From Manis javanica (taxonomy: Eukaryota > Chordata > Mammalia > Pholidota > Manidae), in NCBI RefSeq assembly GCF_040802235.1, contig NC_133169.1, positions 40,803,034 to 40,867,033 on the forward strand: a stretch of 64,000 bases of DNA. Direction: 5' to 3'. The position numbers were made by a program, and so were the translations under genes. Positions 46,761-58,620 of the stretch are shown piece after piece; position 1 is the stretch's first letter, and each line of letters opens with the position of its first letter. The notes under the pieces were generated by a model. The model did no database searches. It was given only the letters and a program-made list of their open reading frames with translations, and had not been told where the DNA came from.

Positions 46761-47118
46761 AAAGAGCCACGTCAAGGTTTTCTCATCCTGTTCCTTGATA
46801 ATGTCCTGGGCAACTAAGATGGGTAGTCAATGATGGGTAATTAAGAGGATATACCTGCAAGAACAGATATAAGACCTCTAGTTAAAAGGGGCCAATCTAA
46901 TACTGGGGCAAGCTCCTATATGTATAGGCTGATCCAGTATTAGGGCAAGCTCCCCGGAATATGCCAGGCCGACTCCAAAAGGAGGCAAGCTCCTAGAAAC
47001 AGAGGCCAGGTATAAGACCTCTAAACCTAAGACAGGCACCATCTACCCAGAAGATAAGTGGCTCAAAGCACCCTAAGTAGTGCTCCAACCCCTCCTAAAA
47101 GAACAGAAAAGGAGGAGA
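46761..47118 (+). other. ERV-D env-LTR spacer with short repeats, and polypurine tract
   Basis: Three copies of 'ggggcaagctcc'-like words (46,903-46,995), each near 'ccaatctaata'/'gatccagtatta' words, plus 'ataagacctct' at 46,869 and 47,011. D-type viruses carry an RNA export element in this position, so a structured RNA is possible. The final 'gaaaaggaggaga' (47,106-47,118) is the polypurine tract. Confidence 0.5.
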
Positions 47119-47431
47119 TGCCGGAGACCAAAGAGCCCCCCCCCCCCCACAAAATGGAGAACTCCCTGCTTCTCTTCTGGGTTCTCTGCTCCCGCCGGTG
47201 CCAACCAAAGCCCAATCACCCCTTTACACCCTCCCACCAGCGTCACCTAAGGTCCAATTGCCTTTTGACCCACCCCTTCCTTGCTGACCTGTATAAATTA
47301 AGTCTACAAACAATAAACTTGGCCAGCTTGATCAGACATCCTGTCTTGCTGGTTGTTCTTTGTGTCCCTTGCTTGTTTCATTTCTACAGGCGTCTCCGGC
47401 ACACTCCACGTTCGTCCCGCAGGCTGGGACA
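47119..47431 (+). repeat. ERV-D 3' LTR
   Basis: 313 bp, TGCCGGAGACC to ctgggaCA, directly after the polypurine tract and followed by aatgtt (47,432-47,437), the partner of aatgct at 39,849. Differences from the 5' LTR are mostly transitions. Confidence 0.9.
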
Positions 47432-47437
47432 AATGTT

Positions 47438-47740
47438 GAACATATCTATGGTTCTGAGAGTTCCAAAACCTTGGATCTAATGATTTTTGCTCATCATCTT
47501 TATCTATATTTTTGTTCATTGTTCCCTCTATGGCTTGGAAATCTGCAGTGTGATTTAAATCATTTCTCAATTTGGAACTTTCATGATGCAGATAGAGAAG
47601 TTGCTCTAATGCTTCCTCCAAAGCCCTAATTGTGACACTATTAAAATAGCCAAAGCCAAAATTCAACAAATAAGTCCAACATGGGGTTAGGACATCATAA
47701 CTGGAAAAGGACTAAAGGTTATTAATTTTTTTTCAAAAAT
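47438..47740. repeat. Right arm of the inverted repeat, outer part
   Basis: Continues the inverted match to 26,350-26,645: 'gaacatatctatggttctgagagttcc' through 'catgatgcagatagagaagttgctctaatgc' to 'ggttaggacatcataactggaaaagg'. The match fades in the T-rich run just before L1-B, whose target sequence 'cactcta' (47,741-47,747) recurs after it. Confidence 0.8.
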
Positions 47741-48574
47741 CACTCTAGGCTGGAGGAACCAAGATGGCAGTGTGAGTAGTGCAGCAGAAATCTCCTCCCC
47801 AAACCATATATATTTTTGAAAATACAACAAATACAACTATTCCTAAAAAAGAGTCCAGAAGATACAGCACAAAAGCCAAGCTATATCTACATCTGTGGGA
47901 ACCCAGCACCTCATGAAGGGGGTAAGATACAAGCCATGGCCCAGCAGGACCCGAGTGATCCCCCAACCTCAGCTCCCTGGTGGGAGGAAAGGAGTCAGAG
48001 TGGGGAGGGAGTCAGAGTTCAGGACTCCTAAATCCCACCCCTAGTCATCCACACCGGGAGCACAGACACACAGTGTGTGTTGTGCTGGATAATAGGAAAA
48101 TGGAACAGTAAAATCTGTGAGAGGGTCCCTGCAGCCAGCTCCCCTGGGACAAAAGAAAAGTGAGCACTTTTTGAAAGTCTTAGACAGGGGCCTCACAGCT
48201 GGATGGAACTGTGCCGGCACACTCAGCTCAAAAGCTGAGAACCCCGGGGAACTCCAGGTGCTCTTACCCTCTGGGAGGCAGCACAGCTTTGAGGCTCCTC
48301 ATGGCAATAAACAGCCTCCTGTCCATTCCCGCTCCAGCGCAGCCCCACAATAGCACGGGAGCAGCTTGGGAGCGGCTGCACCCACAGCAACCACCCAGAG
48401 CCTCCTCTGCAGCTGCCGAGACCAGACTCAGAGGCCCTGTCAGCTCACATCTGCCCAGCACAAGCTGCTAGGGGTTGCCATTCTCCCAGGAGAGGAAGGC
48501 AACCAGCAAGCAAGAAGGGACTTTGTTCTCCTAGCTGAAACACGTGCCAACTGCCCATGACTATCTCTATCATC

Positions 48575-49436
48575 ATGAAAAGGCAGAAGAATTTGTCCCA
48601 GACAAGAATATCCCAGACAACCATGAGAAGGAGCCTGGGGAGATAGATTTAACCAATCTTCCTGAAAAAGAATTCAAACTAAAGGTCATAACCATGCTGA
48701 TGGAGCTGCAGAGAAACATGCAACAGCTAATGGATAAAGTTGGGAGGAAGAACACAGAAATAAAACAATCTCTGGAAGGACTTAAGAGCAGACTGGATGA
48801 GGTGCAAGATTCCATTAATAGAATACAAATCAGAGACTAGGAAAATAGAGAAGTTGAGGCAGAGAGAGATAAAAGGATCTTCAGGAATGAAAGAATATTA
48901 AGAGAACTGTGTGACCAATAAAAATGGAACAACATCTGCATTATAGGGGCAGAACAGAGAGAAAACAGAAGAAGAACAGAGAGAAAAAGGGATAAAAAGT
49001 GTATTTGAAGAAATAATTGCTGAGAACTTCCCCAAAAAGGGGGAGGAAACAGTTATTCAGACCATAGAAGCCCACAGAACTCCCAGCAGAAGGGAATCAA
49101 GGAGGACAACACCAAGACATAATAATTAAAATGGCAATGATCAAGGACAATGATAGACTATTAAAGGCAGCCAGAGAGAGAAAAAAGGTCACCTACAAAG
49201 GAAAACCCATAAGGATATCATCAAACTTCTCAACAGAAACCTTACAGGCCAGAAGAGAATGGCATGATGTATTTAATGCAATGAAACAGAAGGGCCTTGA
49301 ACCAAGAATACTGTATCCAGCACAATTATCATTTAAATATAAAGCAGGGATTAAACAGGTCCCAGACAAGCAAAAGTTGAAGGAATTTGCCTCCCACAAA
49401 CCACCTCTACAAGGTATTTTAGAGGGACTGCTCTAG
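48575..49436 (+). pseudogene. L1-B ORF1, broken
   Basis: Equivalent to L1-A ORF1, starting at the ATG in 'catcatgaaaaggcag'. A frameshift within the first 20 codons moves into the frame that carries the coiled coil ('LKSRLDEVQDSINRI') and ends at TAG near 48,838. Further stops and frame changes lie between 48,840 and 49,130, including a duplicated 'gaacagagagaaaa' (48,950-48,990). The C-terminal domain is open at 49,131-49,436 with 'TETLQARREWHDV'. Confidence 0.75.
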
Positions 49437-49747
49437 GTGGAAGCACTCCTAAACCTAAATAGATGTCACCAGAGAAAATAAAATCACAGCAAAGAAAGCA
49501 GACCAACCAAATACTAACTAAGGGCAAAAAATAAAATCAACTACTCACAAAAGCAGTCAAAGGAAACACAAAAGAGTAAGAATAAAACACCTAACATATA
49601 AAGAATGGAGGAGTAGGAATAAGAAGGGAGAGAACTAATCATCAGACTCTGTTTATAATAGCTCAATAAGCAAGTTAAGTTAGACAGTAAGGTAGTAAAG
49701 AAGCTTACCTTGAAACTTTGGTAACCACGAATCTAAAGCCTGCAATG

Positions 49748-52700
49748 GTAATAAGTACATATCTTTTGAAAATCACCCTAAATGTAAATGTAATGAATGC
49801 ACCAATCAAAAGACACAGAGTAATAGAATGGATAAAAAAGCAAGACCCATCCAAATGCTGCTTACAAGAGACTCACCTCAAACCCAAAGACATACACAGA
49901 CTAAAAGTCAAGGGATGGAAAAAGATATTTCATGCAAACAGGGAGAAAAAATGCAGGTGTCGCAATACTAGTATCAGACAAAATAGACTTCAAAACAAAG
50001 AAAGTAGCAAGAGATAAAGAAGGACATTACAAAATGATAAAGGGGTCAGTCCCTCAAGAGGATATAACCATTATTAAGATATATGCACCCAATGCAGGAG
50101 TACTTACATATGTGAAACAAATACTAACAGAATTAAAGGAGGAAACAGAATGCAATGCATTCATTTTAGGAGACTTCAACACACCACTCACTCCAAAGGA
50201 CAGATCCATCAGACAGAAAATAAGTAAGGACACAGAGGCACTGAACAACACACTAGAACTGATGGACCTAATAGACATCTACTGAACACTACACACAAAA
50301 ACAACAGGATACACATTCTTCTCAAGTGCACATGGAACATTTTCCAGAATAGACCACATACTAGGCCACAGAAAGAGCCTCAGTAAATTCGAAAATGTTG
50401 AAATTCTACCAACCAACTTCTCGGACCACAAAAGGATAAAACCAGAAATAAATTGTTGAAAGAAAACAAAAAGGCTCGCAAACACATGGAGGCTTAACAA
50501 CAGGCTCCTAAATAATGAATGGATCAATGACCAAATTAAAATAGAGATCAAGCAATATATGGAGACAAATGACAACAACAACACAAAGCCCCAATTTCTG
50601 TGGGATGCAGTGAAAGCAGTTCTTAGAAGAAAGTATATAGCAATCCAGGCATACTTAAGGAAGGAAAAACAAATCCAAATGAATAGTCTAAACTCACAAT
50701 TATTGTAATTGGAAAAGAGAAAATGAGGCCTAAAGTCACCAGAAGGAGGGGAATAATAAAGATCACAGAAGAAATAAATAAAATTGAGAAGAATAAAACA
50801 ATAGAAAAAAATCAATGAAACCAAGAGCTGGTTCTTCGAGAAAATAAACAAAATAGATAAACTCCTAGCCAGACTTATTAAGAGAAAAATAGAATCAAAG
50901 TCCATCAATAGAATCAGAAACAAGAAAGGAAAGATCACGACCAACCCCACAAAAATACAAAGAATTATTAGAGAATACCATGAAAACCTATATGGTAACA
51001 AGCTGGAAAACCTAGAAGAAATGGACAACTTCCTAGAAAAATACAACCTTCCAAGACTGACCAAAGAAGAAACAAAATCTAAACAGACCAATCACCAGTA
51101 ATGAAATTGAAGTGATAATCAAAAAACTACCCAAGAGCAAAACCCCTGTGCCAGATGGATTTACTGCAGAATTTTATCAGACATGCAGAGAGGACATAAA
51201 ACCCATTCTCCTTAAAGTTTTCCAAAAAAAAAGAAGAGGAGGGAATACTCTCAAACTAATTCTATGAAGCCAGTGTCACCCTAATACCAAAACCAGGCAA
51301 AGAGCAAAGACCCCACCAAAAAAGAAAATTACAGACCAATATCCCCAATGAACATAGATGCAAAAATACTCAACAAAATATTAGCAAACCGAATTCAAAA
51401 ATTCATCAAAAGGATCATACACCATGACCAAAGGAATTCATCTAAGGGATGCAAGGATGGTACAACATTAAAAAAATCCATCAACTTCATCCACCACATA
51501 AACAAAAAGAAGGACAAAAACCACATGATAATTTCCATTGACGCTGAAAAAAGCATTCAACAAAATTCAACATCTGTTCATGATAAAAATCTCAACAAAA
51601 TGGGTATAGAGTGCAAGTAACTCAACATAATAAAGGCCATATATGATAAACCCACAGCCAATATCATACTCAAAAGCGAGAAGCTGAATGTTTTTCCTCT
51701 AAGATCGGGAACAAGACAGGGATTCCCACACTGTTATTCAACATAGTACTGGAGGTCCTAGCCATGGCAATCAGACAAAACAAAGAAATACAAAGAATCC
51801 AGATTGGTAAAGAAGAAGTCAAACTGTCACTCTTTGCAGGTGATATGATATTGTACATAAAAAACCCGAAAGACTCCAATCCAATACTACCAGAACTAAT
51901 AGTGGAATTCAGCAAAGTTGCAGGATACAAAATTAATACCCGGAAATCTGTGGCTTTTCTATACACAAACAATGAACTAACAGAAAGAGAAATCAGGAAA
52001 ATAATTCCATTCACAATTGTATCAAAAAGAATAAAATACCTAGGAATAAACCTAACCAAGGAAGTGAAAGACCTATATATATACCCTGAAAACTATAAGA
52101 CACTCTTAAGAGAAATTAAAGAGGTCACTAACAAATGGAAACTCATCCCATACTCTTGGCTAGGAAGAATTAATATTGTCAAAATGGCCATCCTGCCTAA
52201 AGCAATCTACAGATTTGATGCAATCCGTATCAAATTACCAACAGTATTCTTCAATGTACAGGAACTAATAGTTCAAAAATTCATATGGAACCACCAAAGA
52301 CCCCGAATAGCCAAAGCAATCCTGAGATGGAAGAATAAAGGAGGGGGGATCTTCAAGCTCTACTACAAAGCCACAGTATTCAAGTCAATTTGTTACTGGC
52401 ACAAGAACTGACCCACAGACCAGTGGAACAGATAGAGACCCCAGACATTAACCGAAACATATATGGTCAGTTAATATATGATAAAGGAGCCATGGACATA
52501 CAATGGGGAAATGACAGCCTCTTCAAGAACTCGTGTGGCAAAACTGGACAGCTACATGTAAGAGAATGAAACTGGTTCATTGTCTAACACCATACACAAA
52601 AGTAAATTCAAAATGGAACAAAGACCTGAATGTAAGTCATGAAACCATAAACTCTTAGAAAAAAACATAGGCAAACATTTCTTGGGCATAAACATGAGCG

Positions 52701-53535
52701 AATTCTTCATGAACATATCTCCCCGGGCAAGGGAAACAAAAAAAAAAATTAACAAGTGGGACTATATCAAGCTGAAAAACTTCTGTACAGCAAAGGAAAC
52801 CACCATTATAACAAAAAGGCATCCTACAGTATGGGAAAATATGTTCATAAATGACAGACCTGATAAAGGGTTGACATCCAAAATATATAAAGAGCTCATG
52901 CACCTCAACAAACAAAAAGCAAATAATCCAATTAAAAAATGGGCAAAGGAGCTGAACAGACATTTCTCCAAAGAATAAATTCAGGTGGCTAACAGGAACA
53001 TGAAAAGATGCTCCACATTGCTAAGCATCAGAAAAATGCAAATTAAAACCACACTGAGATATCACCACACACCAGTAAGGATTGCCATGATTCAAAAGAC
53101 AAACAACCACAAATGTTGGTGAGGTTGTGGAGAAAGGGGAACCCTCCTACACTGCTGGTGGGAATGTAAATCAGATCATCCACTGAGGAAAGCAGTATGA
53201 AGGTTCATCGAAAAGCTCAGAATAGAAATACCATTTGATCCAGGAATTCCACTTCTAGGCATTTACCCTAATGCAGCAGCCCAGTTTGAAAAAGACAAAT
53301 GCACCCCTATGTTACAATAGCCAAGAAACGGAAGCAACCTAAGTGCCCATCAGTAGATGAATGGATAAAGAAGATGTGGTACATATACACAATGGAATTT
53401 TATTCAGGCATAAGAAGAAAACAAATCCTACCATTTGCAACAACATGGATGGAGCTAGAGGGTATTACGCTCAGTGAAATAAGCCAGGCAGAGAAAGGCA
53501 AGTACCAAATGATTTCATTTATATGTGGAGTATAA
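49748..53535 (+). pseudogene. L1-B ORF2, broken, catalytic Asp lost
   Basis: Endonuclease pieces are at 49,718-50,285 ('CCLQETHL', 'GDFNTPL') with a frameshift near 49,940 and a stop at 50,282. RT pieces are at 51,348-51,620 and 51,764-52,411. The RT active-site motif reads FAGD (51,833-51,844) instead of the FADD seen in L1-A, so a metal-binding Asp is changed. C-terminal pieces lie at 52,682-52,978 and 53,299-53,535. At least ten breaks make it inactive. Confidence 0.8.
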
Positions 53536-53999
53536 GAACAAAGAAGAACTGAAGGAACAAACAGCAGAAACACAGAACCGAAGAATGGACTAACAGTTAC
53601 CAAAGGGAAAGGGACTGGGAAGGATGGATGGGAAGGGAGTTATAAGGGGGGGGGAAGAAAGGTGGCATTACAATTAGCATGTGTTATGATTGGTGGGGCA
53701 GTGGAATGGCTGTGTAATACAGAGAAGACAAGTAGTGATTCTACAGTATCTTATTACGCTGATTTACAGTGACTGTAATGGGGCTTGTGGGGGTACTTGG
53801 TGAAGTGGGGAGTCCAGTAAACATAATGTTCCTCATGTAATTGTAGATTAATGATACCAAATAAAACACTCTAATGACTGTGTTTTTGTTTAAAACTTAG
53901 GAGATTTTTGTTTCCTCTCTGGCCTGTATTCTTTTCATTGTAAAGTGAAGAGGATGGATTACATGAATTCTGTAGAACTTTGATCTGTCTCCTGGGTTT

Positions 54000-55470
54000 A
54001 TTTTCTGTGCACCAGTCCTGCCTGGCCTGCTAGGACCATCGGTACAACACTGTTGCTGCCAGCAGGCAGAGGGTGAAGCTGCCCAAAATGAATCCCAGTA
54101 GAAGCTTCTAACACCACAGAAAGGGCTGGCAGAGAAGAGTCACCAGCCCATGCTGACAGTGATCTACCACTGACAGGCAGGCAGAGAGGTGGGCCCTACC
54201 TGTATCACAGTAACAGGAACTTCAGATCCCCTTCAAAAGAAAACCAGGCACTGGGGAGCAAAGAGTCTTCAGCCCCTGGGCCCACAGGATGCATACTTCA
54301 GACAGCCATAGCATTCTAGACAAGGAGGCATAGCTGATCTATCTAGGACAAATGAAGAAATACAGGAACCCAGACCAAATGAGGAGGCAGAGGAATATGT
54401 AACAAACAAAGAACAGGATAAGACACCTGAAATGGGGCCTTAAGAAAGATAAATTAGCAATCATCTTGAAAAAGATTTCAAAGTAATAGTCATAAAGATG
54501 TTCACTGAGCTATGGTAAATAATTGATTATTTGAGTGAGAACATCTACAAAGACATAGAAAATATGAACAGGAGTAACTCTGCACTGAAGAATACAACAA
54601 CTGAAATGAGAAATAAAATAGTGGGAATAAATATAAACTGATGGAAGTAAAGGAAATAATCAATGTGATGGAAGATAAAGAACAGGAAAGTAGCCAAGCT
54701 GACAAACACAGAGAATAAAAAATTTCTAAAAATGAGAAGATGCAAGAGAGCTTTGTGACAACTCCAAAATGAAACAATAGTGATGTTATAGGGTTCCAGA
54801 AGGAGAAGAGAGAAAAGGGAGTAGAAAAATCTGTCTGACTAAATAATAGTTGAAAACCTCCATAATCTGGGGAAGGAAATAGACACTTAGATCCTGGAAA
54901 CAAAATGATTCCCTAATAAAAGGAACATTAGGGAGAAAACACCAATGCATATATAATTAAAATGGCAAAGATTAAAGATCAGAAGAGAATTTTAAAAGCA
55001 GCAACAGTGAGGAAGACAGTTAAATATAAGGGAAACTCCATAAGGCTATCAGCAGACTTCTGAGCAGAAATTTTACAGGCCAGAAAGGAGTGGCAAAAAA
55101 TATTTAATGTATTAAAAAGGAGGAACATACAACCAAGAATCCTCTACCTGCAGGTTGATCATGCAGAATTGAAGTTGAGAAAAAATGTTTCCCAGATAAA
55201 TGAAGGTTAAAGTATTCCCTACCACTAAACTAGCTATATTAAAGACTCTGTAAATAGAAATCTTAAAAACCAACTCTAAGCTGTGACAATTCAGAAAATG
55301 ACACTGAACATATTAATTTTAGTATACAGAGTATCAATAATAACAACAAAATAAAGAAATAGTGGATTGATTAAAGAAAAACAGTAAGCATATTTTAATT
55401 TATTTTCAATAAATGCTCCAGTATCAAATACTACAACTAAAACTGAATGAAGATTAATTTCACATTTATT
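54000..55470 (+). repeat. Old L1 fragment, 5' UTR and ORF1
   Basis: 54,290-55,220 aligns in order with L1 ORF1: 'gaaaaagatttcaaagtaatagtcat', 'aaggcaaagattaaagatcagaagag', 'gcagaaattttacaggccagaaagga'. It is more diverged than L1-A or L1-B and has no long open frame on the plus strand. Confidence 0.6.
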
Positions 55471-55479
55471 TATAACAGT

Positions 55480-56150
55480 GAATAATAGAAAAATTGGTCT
55501 AAAACAGAAATTTTTCTACTACATTATAAAAATTTAGGGAGTAAGGATTGTGAGCCTCTTCTTTTCAATATTCATCAACTTTTACTAAGACTTTATTTTC
55601 TTGGTAATCTTTCCTTCGCCAACCAGAAATTCAATTTAAAACACATATGTTGACATGGGTTAGAGGCTTGTTTATGTTTACTATCACTGTTGTAACAAAT
55701 TGTCACAAATTCTGTGCCTTAATACAGTTTTATTATTTTACAGTGCTGTCATTTAGTAATACAAGCCTGGTCACTCCAGTGAAAATCTAGGATTAGCTGG
55801 CATGGTTGCATTCCTTTCTAGAGTTCTGGTGGAAACCCATTTATTTGTATTTTCCACCCTCTAAAGTCTGCCCACATTCCTAGGCTCATGGACACCAACC
55901 GTCTCAAGAACCAACAGTACAAATGTAAGACCTTCCTTCTTCCTAGTTCTTATCTCACTTTGGACATAGATTAGAAAAGTTCTCCACATCAAGGTGTTTA
56001 CATAAGTACATTAGGCCGTCAGGATAATCCAGTATAATTTCCTCAAGTTCCCTAAATTTATCACATCACCACAGTCTCTTTTTCTATATAAGGAATCATA
56101 TTCATACCTGCCAAAGATTAGGACACAGGCATCTTCAGCAGACACTCAGA
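55480..56150. repeat. 3' flank of OR-4, homologous to 34,900-35,530
   Basis: Shares the order of several blocks with the sequence beside OR-3: 'cttcaatattcatcaacttttactaagactt', 'acaaattgtcacaaattctgtgcc' and 'ggataatccagtataatttcctc'. Both lie 3' of a minus-strand OR. An old interspersed repeat of unstated family forms most of it. Confidence 0.6.
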
Positions 56151-56366
56151 GGCTTACAGCTGTGTTTTAGAGAGGCTATTTGAATGGATCACACTCAAAG
56201 TAGTGAGTGTTCTGCTTTTGATATGTTCAGAGAAATCACAGTTTATTAATATTCATGAATATTCCTCTTGTACCCTAAAATAATATTGCATTTAACATAC
56301 ATATTAAATAATTTACACTAGGTCACAAAAAGATGGTGCAAGAGTAAAAAATATAATTCAATCAAT

Positions 56367-57322
56367 TTAAATACTAGATCTATTATTTTCCTGTATAATC
56401 ATGTAAAGTTTCTGTACAAACTTCCCCAAAGCGGCCTTTATTTCTTTGTTTCTTAGACTGTATAATACTGGGTTCAGAGATGGAAGAAACACAGCATAGA
56501 ACACAGACACTAAAAAATACAAAAGATGTGGTGAATCAGGGACAGGCTTCAGATAGGCAGTGGCAGCTGTTACAAGAAATGTCGTCACAACTGTGAGATG
56601 GGGAAGGCAGGTGGAGAAGGCTTTTGACCATCCTTGTAACGATAGCATCTTCAGCACTATGTTGAAAATGGAAACATAGGTATAACCTATATAACATGTA
56701 CAGAAAAGCCATATATGACCCTAAATGCTACACTAACATCAATGGCACAGTGTATCTCTGAGCAAGAGATCTTCAGTAGGGAGGGCACATCACAGAAAAT
56801 CTGAGGGAGTTTTCTGGAGCCACAGAAAAATAAAGGGAAGGTTCCAGCTGAGTACAAGACCCCAATGATGCTCCCAAAGACCCAGGAGGCAGCTGCCATC
56901 TTCACACACACGGCCCTGCTCATGAAGATGTCGTGATGCAGCAGGAGACAGATAGCCATGTAGCCGTCATGGGACATGGCCGTCAGGATGAAGAGGTCAC
57001 ATGCGGCAATGTGAGCCACCAACGGGATCTGTAATAGGCATTCTGGGAAAGAAATGAGGCTCCTGTGAGAGAGAGAGTCCAGAACAAATTTTGGAACTGT
57101 GACGAAAATGAGATAAGCATCAGTGGACGATAAATTCCTCAGGAAGAAGTACATGGGGGTGTGAAGACCGTGGTCCAGAGTGGCAAGGATGATGATGAGA
57201 AGATTCCCCAGGAAAGACGCCATTTAAATGAGCAGGAACAGAAAGGCAAGTGAAAACTGGAGCTTCCTGGAGTCAGAGAATTCCAGGAGAAAGAGTCTCG
57301 TCAGTGCCGTGAGGTTGGTCAT
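56367..57322 (-). pseudogene. OR14-like olfactory receptor pseudogene (OR-4)
   Basis: The start ATG at 57,322 reads MTNLTAL. A TAA at 57,224-57,226 (codon 33, helix 1) interrupts the frame, which otherwise is open to about 56,687: '[22 protein letters not shown]', 'SHDGYMAICLLLHH' (for DRYVAIC), 'FCDVPSLLKISC'. A second break near 56,687 in helix 5 shifts to the frame carrying 'AYLKPVPDSPHLLYFLVS' and 'NPVLYSLRNKEIKAALGKF'. It is close to OR-2/OR-3 but lacks their shared helix 5-6 frameshift. The two lesions rule out a receptor. Confidence 0.85.
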
Positions 57323-57745
57323 GTCCTCCACTCTGTTCACCTAACGTGGGACATAAGAAGGTAAGGACTCCCAGCAGGTTCTTGCGAAGTCTTTATCCCT
57401 TCCATTACTACCTTTTCATTTCTGTTTAAATTCATCTAAATTGTGTTACTAAAACAGGCACATTTATCACTCTTCTTAAATGCATGTTGTGCTTAAGAAC
57501 CTCTCATTGTGTCGCAGGCCGTAAATATCAGGATGACATATATACACTGCGTGAGCTGATACCAAATATTCAAACAGCATTCCCTATTATGGTATCGAGT
57601 TATTTATTCTGTCTGTGCCTTATCAAAGTTTTCCTGGCTCATTACCTGAATTATCTATAAAGTATAACAAATTAAATTATTAAAGCAGTCAAAAGGAGAT
57701 AATATTTTTTGTAAATTACCGAAAAATTCTTATAAAAGTTATAGC
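57323..57745. other. Upstream flank of OR-4
   Basis: No gene or clear repeat. Its position corresponds to the promoter-side flank of the OR. Confidence 0.3.
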
Positions 57746-57749
57746 TTCT

Positions 57750-58620
57750 ATTTTTTTGTTCAAACACATTTTATTGAAATATAGCATATATGCAATGTTA
57801 TATTCATTCCTGGTAAGCAATTTAATGATTCAATTATGCACACTGTTCTGTGCTCACCATGCCGGGCACAGCTGCCAGCTGTCCCCACATGAAGATGGAC
57901 CGGTATCATGGGCTATGTACCCCCTGCGCGGGGCTCTCAGCCCTGCTGTCGGATCACTGTGTGATTGGAAGCCAGGCCCACCTCGCCCCTGCCCCGACTC
58001 CCATCTTTGCTATCCATCCATTCTCTCTGTTCACGACTGTGCATTGTGCATTTCTTGCTTTTCTTTTGTCAGGTGCCTCATATAAGTAGAACCAAATGCA
58101 TTCCTTTCTCTGTCATATTTTACTTATCACAATATCCTGAGGGTCATAAAGAAAACAACATCACTAGTCATCAGAGAAATGCAAATCACTATTACAACAT
58201 ATCACCTCATGCCAGCAGGAATGGTTCATATCAAGAACACAGTAACTAACAGGTGTTGGTGGGGAAGTGAAAAGGGAAACCTTGTACTCTGCTATGAGAT
58301 TGCAGAGTGGTGCAGCCACCATGCAAAACAGTATGGAGATTTCTCAAAAATGTAACAGGAGAAATACCATACAATAGAGCAATTCTACTTCGGAAATTCA
58401 CTCAAAGCACACTCAAAAATATATAAATACCCCCTTGTTTATTGCAGCATTATTTACAATAGCCAGAAATGTGGTATTAAATAAATGAGTGGATTAAGAA
58501 GAGGCGGTACTTATTTAGAATGCAATATTATCCAGGTATGAAAAATAAAAAGTTGCCATTTAAGACAATATGAATTGACCTAGAATGTCTGATGCTAATT
58601 AGTTTTTGATAGTCATACAT
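57750..58620. repeat. Head-to-head old L1 pieces
   Basis: 57,750-58,135 reads as an L1 3' region on the minus strand ('acattttattgaaatatagc', 'tcatataagtagaacc'). 58,140-58,620 reads as L1 ORF2 end on the plus strand ('tcatcagagaaatgcaaatc', 'atcacctcatgccagcagg'). Opposed pieces can arise by twin priming or by two insertions. Confidence 0.6.

Larger units (their letters stand above)
47748..53866 (+). mobile_element. L1-B: full-length, heavily mutated L1
   Basis: About 6.1 kb: 5' UTR from 'ggctggaggaaccaagatggc', ORF1, ORF2, and a 3' UTR with a G-rich tract (53,646-53,655) ending 'gataccaaataaaa'. 'cactcta' flanks it at 47,741-47,747 and 53,867-53,873. It is the same L1 type as L1-A, but with many more frame breaks, a single 5' UTR unit and almost no remaining A tail, so it is older. 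Confidence 0.85.

Noticed and set aside
50279-51091. 270-codon minus-strand frame, hydrophobic and Phe/Ser-rich
   Set aside because: It is antisense to L1-B ORF2. The A-rich sense strand gives long T-rich frames on the other strand that look like membrane proteins.
57756-58249. 109-codon and 94-codon frames
   Set aside because: They run through minus-strand L1 3' sequence and its junction with a plus-strand L1 piece.
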